DNA of 64,000 bases. Source: Trichoplusia ni (Eukaryota > Arthropoda > Insecta > Lepidoptera > Noctuidae). Location: NCBI RefSeq assembly GCF_003590095.1, contig NC_039483.1, positions 15,438,001 to 15,502,000 on the forward strand. Direction: 5' to 3'. This document shows, in pieces, positions 25,693 through 38,700 of this stretch; position 1 is the first letter of the stretch; each line of letters opens with the position of its first letter. The translations under genes and the position numbers were made by a program. The notes below the pieces were generated by a model. That model was not told the origin of the DNA. It made no database searches and was given only the letters and a program-made list of their open reading frames with translations.

Positions 25693-27021
25693 TTATACAC
25701 ACAACTTTTTAAGAGGCGGTTCACCCAGGGATTTGGGACCAATTAAAACCTCTTTAGTTAACTTAAATGTCACTCTCATCATTTCTTTTGTTGGAGCAAC
25801 CTTGCGTACATTATAAATAAATATAATATCTGAGGATATATCATGTCCTATGTTTTTGATCACTAATTCTTTTGCCAATTCTTTGATCCACTAGGCAAAA
25901 CAGTATGCGTATACAATGATTTCTTGGTTAAAGTTTTCAGCTGCAGCAGTGTCTTTGAGTAAACCGTTGAAGTATTTCAAAAATTCTACTGCTAGAGCTG
26001 GTAAGTTCATTGTTATGCGAATCTTTCCATCCACCTTCTCAACACCTTTACACAAACGCTCCAAGTACTCTTTGAATACATTACAAATAAAATCCTTTCC
26101 GTCTTGATTGTATGATTTAAAACACGACATCCTGATTTTGTTGACATTTGCATTGTAATTCAACCATTTGTATGATTCAGGATTTAAATCATTGGCAAAT
26201 ACTTTAGTAATTTTTTTGGCTGCTGGAATTGCAAAGGGTCCAACACCACAAAAGATATCAAATAAGACATCTTCAGGATGTAGGTATTTCAAGATTCTTT
26301 CGTGCTCCTTGCATAAGCGTGAGTTCCAGTACACTTTAGAGAAATCAAAGTGGAATGTGCAGTTATTTTCTTTGACAGATACTTTGAAATCTTCATCTCC
26401 AGCAAGTACTTCCATGTCAAAATTTCTGTAGGTATTATCAATGGTGTTGCACTTGTTAACTACAGTACGACAAGACTTTAATTTGTCTATCAGCACTTGT
26501 CCGATAACAAAGCGGTATTCAAGTAGATGATCCCTTAAGTTTAGATGAATAATATGGCCAATTTGGGTAAATCCACTCACACCCTCCTCATTTTCAGGAA
26601 GAACAGCTTTGAATATAGTTTCATAATCCCAGTTGTCATATGATATTTGTGCATCTTTGAAAATCAAATGATCCTCTGTTACATTTAAGTCTTGGAGCAA
26701 GACTCGATCATTTTCACTGAAGTCTTCCCATTTCATCACCTTTTCAGGATTCAAATATATGCATTTCTTGAATGGCGAATCTTCAGCTTCGTTCAGATCT
26801 CTTATCGGCCTAAAGGCTTTAAGTTTTAGGAAGTAATTTTTGCACATTTTCATAACATTATTAACGTTTTCTAGCTTGACCTTTAGAACTGGCACTTTTA
26901 AATTGCGCAAGAATTTATCTCGATCGAGAACTTTCATACCCCGCACCCCCACAGGCAGTATCGAGACACCGGTAGTTGCACTCATTTTACGTATAAAACC
27001 GCGGATATAACCAAAAGTCAT
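25693..27021 (-). CDS. TRMT5: tRNA (guanine37-N1)-methyltransferase, interrupted by an in-frame TAG
   Basis: TRMT5 uses S-adenosylmethionine to form m1G at position 37 of tRNAs, preventing +1 frameshifting; family members act in mitochondria and nucleus/cytosol. The gene is intronless. Start ATG is at 27021, with an alternative Met at residue 13. Landmarks are VRGMKVLDRDKF (26-37), GHIIHLNLRDH (155-165), NTYRNFDMEVLAGD (about 196-209), FDFSKVYWNSRL (235-246), the SAM-binding DIFCGVGPFAIP (255-266), NDLNPESYKWL (277-287) and the active-site strand MNLPA (338-342). A TAG at 25893-25891 ends the frame after residue 376 (...YAYCFA). The same frame then runs 65 more codons to TAA at 25693 and encodes the family's C-terminal strand (VRKVAPTKEMMRVTF; human counterpart VRNVAPNKEM...). 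Full length would be 442 residues. No GT-AG intron of workable length removes the TAG. Confidence 0.95.
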
Positions 27022-27241
27022 ACCAAAACTATGAGAAAAGTTGTTAACACATCGTTTATACTAACCTATTTTGAGGTCAGATCCGATGTGAATCTTCAAG
27101 TAGTAGTATGTAGAAAGTCCGTATGTTGTTCAGTATGTTTGTTTTTTTACTTTTTTTGATAACAAGAATAAATTTAATACATTAATATTTAGGAGAAAGT
27201 GCAGAACTCACTATGATGCGTGACACTAGGATCACATTACT

Positions 27242-27293
27242 TGTCAATTTGACGGATGGACATGCTTCAAACTGACAGCCTTGTTGTTTGACA
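27242..27293. promoter_or_regulatory. TGTCA/TGACA cluster upstream of TRMT5
   Basis: TGTCA at 27242 and TGACA at 27273 and 27289 lie 220-275 bases upstream of the minus-strand TRMT5 ATG, immediately before the assembly gap. The cluster resembles those upstream of IntS5 and GPN1. If the gap is short, it could also serve the + strand transporter gene beyond it. Confidence 0.3.
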
Positions 27294-27297
27294 CTAA

Positions 27298-28297
27298 NNN
27301 NNNNNNNNNNNNNNNNNNNNNNNNNNNNNNNNNNNNNNNNNNNNNNNNNNNNNNNNNNNNNNNNNNNNNNNNNNNNNNNNNNNNNNNNNNNNNNNNNNNN
27401 NNNNNNNNNNNNNNNNNNNNNNNNNNNNNNNNNNNNNNNNNNNNNNNNNNNNNNNNNNNNNNNNNNNNNNNNNNNNNNNNNNNNNNNNNNNNNNNNNNNN
27501 NNNNNNNNNNNNNNNNNNNNNNNNNNNNNNNNNNNNNNNNNNNNNNNNNNNNNNNNNNNNNNNNNNNNNNNNNNNNNNNNNNNNNNNNNNNNNNNNNNNN
27601 NNNNNNNNNNNNNNNNNNNNNNNNNNNNNNNNNNNNNNNNNNNNNNNNNNNNNNNNNNNNNNNNNNNNNNNNNNNNNNNNNNNNNNNNNNNNNNNNNNNN
27701 NNNNNNNNNNNNNNNNNNNNNNNNNNNNNNNNNNNNNNNNNNNNNNNNNNNNNNNNNNNNNNNNNNNNNNNNNNNNNNNNNNNNNNNNNNNNNNNNNNNN
27801 NNNNNNNNNNNNNNNNNNNNNNNNNNNNNNNNNNNNNNNNNNNNNNNNNNNNNNNNNNNNNNNNNNNNNNNNNNNNNNNNNNNNNNNNNNNNNNNNNNNN
27901 NNNNNNNNNNNNNNNNNNNNNNNNNNNNNNNNNNNNNNNNNNNNNNNNNNNNNNNNNNNNNNNNNNNNNNNNNNNNNNNNNNNNNNNNNNNNNNNNNNNN
28001 NNNNNNNNNNNNNNNNNNNNNNNNNNNNNNNNNNNNNNNNNNNNNNNNNNNNNNNNNNNNNNNNNNNNNNNNNNNNNNNNNNNNNNNNNNNNNNNNNNNN
28101 NNNNNNNNNNNNNNNNNNNNNNNNNNNNNNNNNNNNNNNNNNNNNNNNNNNNNNNNNNNNNNNNNNNNNNNNNNNNNNNNNNNNNNNNNNNNNNNNNNNN
28201 NNNNNNNNNNNNNNNNNNNNNNNNNNNNNNNNNNNNNNNNNNNNNNNNNNNNNNNNNNNNNNNNNNNNNNNNNNNNNNNNNNNNNNNNNNNNNNNNN
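27298..28297. other. Assembly gap (1000 N)
   Basis: Exactly 1000 consecutive N, most likely a placeholder of unknown true length. The two long open frames seen here are artefacts of the N. The missing first exons of the SLC46-type gene at 29777 are expected here. Confidence 0.99.
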
Positions 28298-29776
28298 ATA
28301 GTCAGGATTTTAAAGAAAAACCATTTTTAGAAGGGTTTTGGAACGCCAGTAAGTGTAGTTAGTAATTTTTTGGAAGCAACTGTTACTACATCAATTATTT
28401 TGTGCAAAAATTCAAACCGACTTCCAAATAAGGCAACATAAAAATTATAAACAATATATTAAATTACCGATAATACTTGACGTAACGTTAATCGGATTAG
28501 AAATAGGGTTAAAACTACTTTTTGTAATTCCTTATTTTCTTTTGCCTTTTCATTTATTATCCACACAAACACTTACACTAATAGTGTCATGTAATCTACA
28601 ACTAAATATTAAAACACCAATACTATACCGACCATATACAAAATTGATTCCATTCATCCTGGGCTCACCCGCCACATCATGATTGGACATCAATCATTCA
28701 CCCATTTACATCCTAACCATTGAATGTGGAATACAGAACCCTGATATGAACACTATCGATATACTACAAACTATAAATGTTGCAATTAAGTACCATGGAG
28801 GTTTAAAACATTCAATGATAATATGAATGATGACGTTTCACGGATACTTTTTATTACACAGCTTTTAATTGACCCATACCTGTCTTTTTGTCTTGAGTTC
28901 GATTTCCTATCAATATTATTTTATGTTGTTTGAACATCGGTTTTGACTGCCTAAGTGCCTAGATTGTCTAGAAGTCAATAAAAAAGCGTTTATTGACGTT
29001 CCTTGTATTTAACCAGTTTGTAATCTCTTTCGTTTTAGTCAGTAATACTTAGTTTTTAGATGTGCTATACATTGTAACACTTATGTTGAAATAGAGTTGT
29101 ATTCTATTCTATGATATGGAACTGATCTGGAGTTGATGCTCGAAGGCATAGTGATACGCGATAAAACGACGCAACTTAATCATGTTTGGGTTTAGTGGTA
29201 TTTAATCTCAAAGAAAATAAGAAAGCTAAAAAGGTTTTCTTTTAGCTGGTTTCTGGTTTTCATAGCGTTCTTACTACAGGCTCTCCGCATTTTCTCTGAA
29301 CTCTATCGATATTTTTTTGCATTTTTTCCTATTACATTTATTATGTGACAGCCTTAGTGTAGGGTTCACGCTACCTTCATAGAGCGGCATATCGTTCTCG
29401 CTGTTATGAAATTTATTTATTTATTTATGTTAAAACGATAGAGACCTCAATTACATTAACATAGACGTGAAATTTAAAATAGGAAGAAAAACATAATATA
29501 AACTAGAAAAACCAACCAGCTTAAGTATAAACATGTGAAACTTAGTTACATCAACGAATAAACTATTAATAAACAAAACAAACGTAATATAAAATTTATA
29601 ACGATAACAAGATACACATTAAACTATGCGTTCGCACAGGCTGAGACACAAACACATTATTATTTTAAAATCTTCAACAAATAGATCACAGTTCTCTTCT
29701 GAAATTGAGACGGAGTTACGCGTTGCGTATAGTTTTATCTCGCTTCCATGATGGTCTAATGATGTTGACGTTGCAG
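28298..29776. other. Intron sequence upstream of SLC46-type gene 1, no exon seen
   Basis: I searched for counterparts of the first two exons of the neighbouring paralogue (45630-46442 and 46698-46857) and found none. A repeat block 'aaaccgacttccaaataagg' near 28416 is a common lepidopteran transposon motif. The rest is AT-rich and probably intronic. Confidence 0.5.
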
Positions 29777-32700
29777 GTGAAATGAACGTGCTCTACCTCT
29801 TCATGAGGTATAGATTCAACTGGGATGAGGTGCAGTTCAGTATGTTCTGCACGTATAGTATCATCACCAATTTAGTAGGTAAGTCAATGGAACATTTCAT
29901 TTGAATTACTGACTAAGTACTCATTGTAACTCATTTTTCACACGAAAAAAGAGTCGTGTTGATAGACTGTAAATAGGTATGTGACACTTGAAAGAAAATT
30001 GTAGATAATAAATAATTTGGAGCGTTCCCCCAACGTCAAGTTTTTTAATCACTCACCACTTAAAGGCAACTTTTGGTGGGTTTTACTTTATTTTATTTTT
30101 ATTTTTTACTTTTATTCTTTAATACTGATTTCTTAATTTGATTTTCGTTTATTGAAATAAAAATGCTCCCAACACACTTAAAAAAATCTACTCATATGGA
30201 TTATAACTAAATTAATTAAAGTTCAAAATTCCGCTCACTTTTTTTGTATCCATACCAAATACAGTACTGGATTAATTACATATATGAGTAGATTTATACC
30301 ACGAATGCCACATGCTTGACTTTCAAACAGTTATAACACGTGAATACAACTTATAAAATTATTATTATATACGTCTTACAATTACACTGACATTACGTTT
30401 CCACGTATATGATGATTAAATAGAGATAAAGGAACAATGTGTCAAAACATTGTGAAGTGCAGTCTCGTATCTGTAAAACACGTGATAATTATGTTTAGGT
30501 AAATCCGGAGTTTTAGGTTCCCGGTAAAAACCGAACTGCTTTACTGAGGCACGGCCTTCTTATTATTGCTTGGTTATATTTCATGTACCATACTAGATGT
30601 TTTTTTTACATATTCTGTATTTCTGTAACAGAAGAGAAATAATAATAGAGGCAACGGTTAGTGCGGTTATAATGGGCGACCAATTTTTGATGAAAATATG
30701 ATTTCATTTGCATATTTTAACGGAATCACAAGTTGTCAGAGTTACCACTTGTGCTTGACTGGGTTTTCCGTATGTTGCGAAAATCCGAGTCTTTGAGAGT
30801 GAGAATTCGAATTCATGTGTACATTATTACAACGTAATTATTACTTGCAAAAAAACTGTGAAGGAAACCATCATGAGGAAACTAGGACACGTGAGAATTA
30901 TTCAAGGATGTATATACTACACATATGTGCCATATTCTAAGGGAATGCAGTCCTAAACTCTGACACCAGCTTGTAGGTCAATCATACGAAAATAAAGATC
31001 TTCGTTCGTCAAAATTCTCAACCAGGAGACAGAAATTAATAGACGACAGATATTTATAGTACTTTGTTGCTTTGTCTCAGTTTCAAAGATCCATTAGATT
31101 AGAATTCTAATGAAATCTTTAGTTCAAAACACTAATAAGTTGTAATAAAGGCTCGAAGTCAAATTTCAAGAAATATTCAAATATCATTAAGATATTATTT
31201 ACATCCAAAAGTAATATTTTCCCTCTTCTAATAGAGAGTCTATACAGAGTTTAAAAGCACAAACAAGCTCGAATAAAATGCTACTTGATCTAGCATTTCT
31301 ATTTTATTAAGCTGAACCGATTTCATATGATTTACAGTTGTGCACGAACCGGGGTCACTCGCAAAGATTTATATTACGTTAAGTATGAACGAATACTGGA
31401 TTATAAGTAGCAAATACTCGGATTTTCAACGAGAATTCTGTAGTACATTTTTAATATCATTAAGTTGGTGATATTAAACATTTTAAATACATTTCATTTT
31501 TAAAAAAAGAGTCTGATCAATTCGTCTATAATAATCTCAGCCTATTTACGACTCACTGCTGTCGGGCCTTTTTCCGTATATGGAAGGTTTTGAGCATTGA
31601 TCATCAAGCTATTTCAGAGCGTGTTGGCGATTTTAAAATTTCAATATTTCCTCACGATTGTTGCCTTTAGCGTTTAACAGTGGTTTCGTAGAAATAAAAT
31701 AAGTTCACTTTACTTTTATAAGTCACGTTGCTACATACAAATCCATGCATAGAAACGCAAGGTCACCAGGATATTAATCGAATAATAATTAAGGAACTGT
31801 AGAGTTTTTAAAAGTGCTTTGACTAGCGTTACATTTGCAGAATTCGTAAGGAGAATAATGCTGTAAGGGTTAAAATCTTAATTGAATGAAAGCCTGAGTA
31901 AAACTCTATAGAATTTGTCGTGACAATGTTTTGTAAATATCTATAGCATAACATAGTTACCTCAAATAGGAGTTTAATCTACAATTTAGGTACTTTTACT
32001 ACTTGACACCTATCTTTCGTACTTATTTAATCATTATTTAATTGTGAGCCAAGTAAACACTATTTGTCATGGGTTTGCTCTCCGCGTAAGACGAGCATTT
32101 GTGTGATCCAGGAATACTTGTCCTGACTCTGGGTATCCTTGTCCATGTGATTGAATGGATAAATTAATTATTAAAGATCAAATTAAATTATTGTGAAAGT
32201 CGTTTAAAAAAAAGAAAAACAAGTAATTTATGTAGGTATGTTCTACGTTAGTTTGACTGTATTTATGAAGCCTGTTCTTGTTTCTCATAACATATTTCTT
32301 CAATCCTATTCATTATTTGGTTCCTGAACCAACAGGTTTTACCATTGTCCACTTAAAAACAAAACAGCCACATCTTCCTCCATAAATATTTGCAAACATT
32401 TTTATTCCCACGTACACCGTTCTTGATCTGTAAACATTTCAATTATTCGTGAAGATTAGTGATCAAACAAACAAGTCTGTGAACGTAAATAATTTTCCGT
32501 ATCACCAATGTTTGGTCAAAAACAGCTGTTTAGTCCGATAGCGAGATTAAAAAAAAATATGAAGATGTATTTTTACTTTTACCTCGTGAACAAAGAATGA
32601 AGGGGATACAGTGATTCAAAATCTCTTGCCACGTCACTTATCCGTACGTACGTGATGTTAATAGCCCATTCATCTTAAGCAAGAAGTTAACCTTCCTTAA

Positions 32701-35700
32701 TGATGTGATAAAATTTAAAATACGTATTCAATATTTTTTGGATATCTGTCCGACGCACTAAAGAGATTTATATTATTAGACTTAGCTCAATACCCTTTTC
32801 TTAGCATCCAACGACGAATTGCTACATCGATGAAGTTTGGCTAACAAAGACAATTACCAACCTAACGTTTTTCCATATTGCAAATGTTTGGCTAACAAGA
32901 GTCTCTGGGCAATGCTACTTTTATTCTTTAATTTAATTTAAGTACTTTCACACAACGCCATCTAGTCTCAAACTGAGCAAAGCTTGCATTTTGAGTACTA
33001 GACATCTGATTAAATAAACATACTTATATATCTCTAAATATATGCATAATATAGATAAATTACACCAAGACACGGAACAAATCATCGTGCTCATCACACA
33101 CACATTTGGGTGTCTTTGTACATGTGACTTGAATGTTTGTAAAACCCCCGTAACAAAAGGATTAAATTCCTCTGTGTGGGAAACTAAAAATGTCCAGGGT
33201 GAGAATCGAACCCACGACCTCCGGTATAGCAGTTAAGGCCTCTAGCCACTAGACCAACAGGCCAGTCAAGTACTTCAACTCCTATTTCATCTGGATCAAA
33301 CATTTGTCCAACAGGAACTCTGTTTTCGATCAGCATCTTCAGTGACTTCATGAAGTTAGACGATACCGTTGTGGGAATCATCTCCTGCACCAGCAAGATC
33401 CTCGCATCCTTCATCTTTGCCTTCGCCTCCACTACCACTGAGATTTACATCGGTAAGTTCACGAGAAATAACAATATATTATCATATAAACGAAAAGGAA
33501 CTCTAACTTACTTATTATAAAGGTGACTGGGTAACGACGCCAAACTGTATATATAGATTGCACGCATTTCACTACCGCTCTGCTCTTATTAATCGATGGT
33601 ATTGGATACCTACTCAGTAAATGGACTACCTAACACAAATGACTTTTCAAATCGGACCATTAGTTTTTCAGATTTGCATTTCCAAAGTCAACAAAAAGAA
33701 CGATACTTTCAGCTTTATAATATTAGTTTATATGCTTGAATTGCCAGTCATAACATGTTAATATAAACATAATATATACTATTTGGAATTGCCTGTCAAA
33801 GATAATACTATGGGATCCTAATAGATACATCTTCCTGTTAAAATAACAGGTTCACAAATTTCAGCGTTTCTCATTATTGAGCCTTATAAAAAGTCAGGCG
33901 GTTTCTGACCGTATATCCTTCATTTGTTTTCTTTTCCTTTTGTTATCAAATGCGTACAATAAAGTAAATTCTGTTCGACCTGTGGTAGTTACAGGCCCAA
34001 AAGTTTTGCCACTATATAGTTAGGATCGCAGTCGTTTCGTGGGAGGGCCTGATTAACGTACCTAGCTAAATTCCAAGTTAGTTTCGAAGGTGAAACTATG
34101 TTGGGAGTATGAGTATCCATTAACAAGTAACGAAAATATAAATAGCAACCATCTTGTCTCTAGTTTTCAGCAAGTTAATTGAGGACTTGAAAATGGAATT
34201 AACTGAAGTAAAGTAATGCGTCTCGTTTGAATGATTCAAGAATAATACTCTAACACTAATCTTATGCATTGCAAAATTTAATTTCTCTTCATTTTTACTT
34301 ATATTTAAAAGACCACCTGGTGAAAACCAGACGCTGGAGAAATTATGGAGAGGCCTATGTTCAGCAGTGGACTGCTATAGGCTGAGATGATGATGATGAA
34401 AAGACGAATTTACATTCGCCTTCTTTTTTAACTACTGCAGTAATTGTTAACAGTGACTATGGTTACTCAATTGTGCAAATTTCATCTTTTCAGCACCTTT
34501 GGTTGAAATTTTCAACGGGACATCATTCATAGCGATGCGTTCTATCGCCTCAAAACTGGTGACAAGTGAAGAATTGGGTAAGTTTCTTTGTAAAGACTAA
34601 TTATTCACATAGGTACTTGCACTCCATTTTACGGGGGAAAACATGAAAAAGAGGACTGGATTGAATCATTCTTGACTCAGAGTTGATGACCACAAATCAT
34701 ACTAAATTGAAAATTATAACAGATCTTTGGAAAAATTGACAACGTCATTGGATAACCAGAAAACACCTCAATTTATCATTGATCTGTAAATATAATATAT
34801 CCAGCGATCATTATTTTAAATTGAGATAGCTAAAGATAGCTATCACAAAACCCAAACAAAACATTAATAACTTTGTTTATTTACATTATTATCTGAAATA
34901 GAACAAAACACGCTATAGATAGACCTATATGAAAAGGCTTTAGATAACATGACCTTTACCGTTGTCATTGGGATCAACGGCCTGATTTCTATTTGTTACC
35001 GATCTAAGAATTAATTAATAGTACTTGAGCAAGACAAATGAATAGCGCTGAACTCCAGTATATTGAAGTGGGACTTGGATTTTCACAATCCTTATCATAG
35101 AGAAGCATTCCTCAATGAGTAAATACTTGGTGTTCTTGGTAATAATTGTTCTTAAAGTAGCGTTTTTAATTGAATGTATTCGTAGATAAACTATCACGTA
35201 TCAACAGTAGAGTGTTATACAACACATAATTATTATAATATTAAGTTGTAAATAAAATAAGGGTCCAAAGAAACTGAAATTGAAATTTGAAAAAACTTAG
35301 TTTTTCTTTTACTTTGGTTTTGGCTTTAAACTTAAAAGTCATTTTACCATTCATGACTTTTTGCAATCCGAACCTGTGTCAGATATAAAAGATACACAAT
35401 ATTATTGTTCATAATCACTATAACCGATGCTACACAGTACTGAACCTATGGCTGTTTTAAGAGTTCCAAACCCTAAAGGCAAAGGAATCCTATCTTAAGA
35501 AGCAGTCTGTCCGTTTGTCATGGGGCTAATGTCGTTTGCAGATGATGTCTATATCTGTCGCTACAACAAGAAATACTGAAACAGAAATTAAATAAGTATT
35601 CAGGGCTTCTATATAAGACTATGAAACTGTTAGTGCGTATATGAAATCCAACTTCACATACGGCTGGGTTTTTATTCCCATCGGTCAAGATTCCACCAGA

Positions 35701-38700
35701 ATCTTTAGTTACGTTGATTGCCATGTCAAAATCATTGCGAATCCTTCTTGTATGTTCATGTTTGTATTACGTCAGCACTAAAGTATTATTTTCTTAGTTC
35801 TTTGCAAATGTACCATGTACCCACACAATAACATTTGCTTACTTGTGGTTTTAAGGCATTAATGATACTTTCAAATATGGTAATCGGAAAATTTGTCCAA
35901 TGACTTAGAGTTGGTAGATGTAATTTCCAGCGGATCTTAGAAAATCGCAGGATGTTGCTAACTAAACGGGTTATTTCCCATTGTTTAAAGTAACAAACTT
36001 TTCACTTTTTTTTATAGTAGCTAAAAGCATTATGCGGTATCTATTTCAAGTTCTGTATCTATGATTTTAAAATGAAAATATTAATAAAAGTGATAATTAA
36101 AGATGCAACGGTGTACTCACGCGTATTTTTCGGGAATGGCCGAATCAAAAAGGATTTTACATTAGCTATTATTATGTCACAAACATCCTTATTTGCTGGA
36201 GAAAAGTACAATTAATGGCTAATACAGACATATATAAGTTAATAACATAAATAGAAATTAATACTTAAATGGATACAGGATAACAAATGGAATATTAATT
36301 GTTACTTTTATCGTAAAGTGAATAAAAGGAGATTCCCCCTAACGGGTCATACCGCAAACGCATTAATAATACAAATCAATATATTTTTACATTTATTTTA
36401 GGTAAACACGTATGCATCATACTGCAGGCTATTTTCCAAAGCAGTGACACGATTTGTTCTTCATAACACAAGTAAGGTATATAGGCCGCATAAAAAAAGT
36501 TAGAATCGGATACGTGACAATCGCCCTGTACAAGTAGGCTAAAATGAACAAATTTTCAAAAGAAAATGGTCAACCATCAAATTTATGACGGCAATGGCGG
36601 CTGCTTAACCTCGATTTTGATTTTTGTTTTCAAGCGGCAACAGAAATACATTAAGTAAATGAAAAAATTGAAATTGTTGATCTCATATGATATAGTCTGG
36701 TAACAGACGGACGGACAATCGGACAGACAACAAAAACAATCCCATAAAAATTGAACTTGTAGAAGTCTGAGCATTTAATCCAAGTAAAAACAGCCAACGT
36801 CTTAAAAATTTAAAACAATGAAAATGTGTTATAGCTTTTACACCATTTAAATAAGGTTCAAATTCAATTGTTTTTATAATGTAAAAGACAAAAGAAAAGA
36901 TTTGAATGATCTATTTGTTTGCTTTCTTTGTTGTGACCGCAAACATTTGTCTCATATCAGTCTCCATTGTTCTGTGGATGACGTGGCTAAATAATATCAG
37001 AGACGACACCTTGGACGTTGTAATACGCAAATACCTTTAAAAGAAAGTGACGCTGTTAAAGGGTTATTGATCTGAATCTACGTATTGTCTGGTTTTTAAG
37101 GTTCCATATCAAAAGGGAAAAAACGGAGCCCTATCAGGTTCTTCCTAGATTCTTCCGTTGTCTTTCTGGCCAAGATTAGGGTGTATCTCAAGGAGTGCAG
37201 TAGCTAAAATTTTTAGTGCAAGGATAGCCAAGTGGTGTAGATCACCACGCCAAACAGACTGTGCGCGATGTGATGCGGGTTTGAGCCTCGTGTAGGACGA
37301 GCATTTGTGTGATCTACGTATGCTTGTTTTGAGTGTCTTTGTGCATAACTTGAATGTTATGACATTCTCTGCGACATGACCGTTACATTCTAGTGCGGAG
37401 AGTGCAGCAGCGACTAGGAGTAAACTAAAGTCAAAATATAGTTTGTAAACAAATCGTTTGAAAAAAATAATAAAGATATTCAATTGATTTAATAATAAAA
37501 ATATAGTAGCACAAAGAAGTTTTACTTTAATCGCGTGTGACGGTTACACGGATTCCTTGTTTTTAAGCCATTGCTTCAATTATCCCATTTCTTGCAGGTA
37601 AGGTGAACTCCTTATTCGGTCTGGCTGAGGCCATGATGCCGCTGGTGTACGGGCCGCTGTACTCCCGAGTGTACATGGCGACGCTGACCGTGCTGCCGGG
37701 TGCCGTGTTCCTGCTCGGAGCCGCCATGACGGTTCCTGCTGTGGCTATATTTGGGTAAACGATCTTTTTTTAATTAACTTAACGTAGGGTTTTGAGAAAT
37801 TTAAATTTATAAATCATTTATTTATTTAATACAATAAAGAGGTCTAACAGCTATACAAATCTGGAGTAGCTATAATTTAGTTTACAGAAAGCCAGTTAAA
37901 AGTCTTCACTTTTAGAAATAACGTGGTTTACATAATATGAACATGAATTAAAAAAACCGTATGAAATTAGTATATTTTCATTTAATCTTATTAAAAGATT
38001 TTAAAAGATTGTTAACCTTTAATATTTATGAAAAATATTACTTAACCTTCTTTAGGGAAAACTACAATATTCAAAGACAAACCCGACGCTATTCTAAAAA
38101 TAATTAACATAAAACATCAACGTCACGTCAATTCAACTTCATATTTGTTATTTCCAAAGATGTTCTATTAATAACTTTTAAGGTAATAGGCGTATTATGT
38201 CTTCTGTTTGTCGGGTATTCAACCATAACTAATTTCAGGCTGTCGCTAAGGCTATTGGTTTCTCCAACAACAATTCGTTACGGTAGTTATAACCCTAGAA
38301 CAGTAATACTTATACTTGGACGTTATAGAACATAATTCATGCAAAAAGTTTATATACTTTACGACTCATTTGTTTTACGAAAAGTGTACAAGACAAGTGT
38401 ATTCTAAAGGACTAGCAAAAACATGAGATAAACAACAATTATACATCGTGATTTTTTAGTCGTCTTACAAAAGCAGCCCAGGTCATGTATCCAATGACTA
38501 GAACACGTTCATGATAAAAAATATAGGTATTTATAAGATATAAATAAATTTAAAATGCAATTTTTATACAATATTATGATGCAATTCGTAGTTTTTTTAG
38601 AAACACAGCTCTGTTGCGAGCGCGGTCCGAGCCTTCTAACAATGGTGAGGGGCGCGAGCGGCGGCGTTTTTATCATTTTTCAGAGTATATTTCAGATTTC

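Noticed and set aside
25880..25905. A mini-intron removing the TRMT5 TAG
   Set aside because: The only GT...AG pair tightly around the TAG would be about 11 bases, far too short to splice.
27281..28330. Two open frames of 337-349 codons
   Set aside because: They consist almost entirely of the 1000 N gap.
33190..33275. A tRNA gene on the minus strand
   Set aside because: Although A- and B-box motifs are present, the acceptor stem does not pair and the sequence continues into the shared SINE body.
33184..33438. A minus-strand protein of 84 codons
   Set aside because: It is the antisense of the SLC46 exon 33315-33452 fused to SINE sequence.
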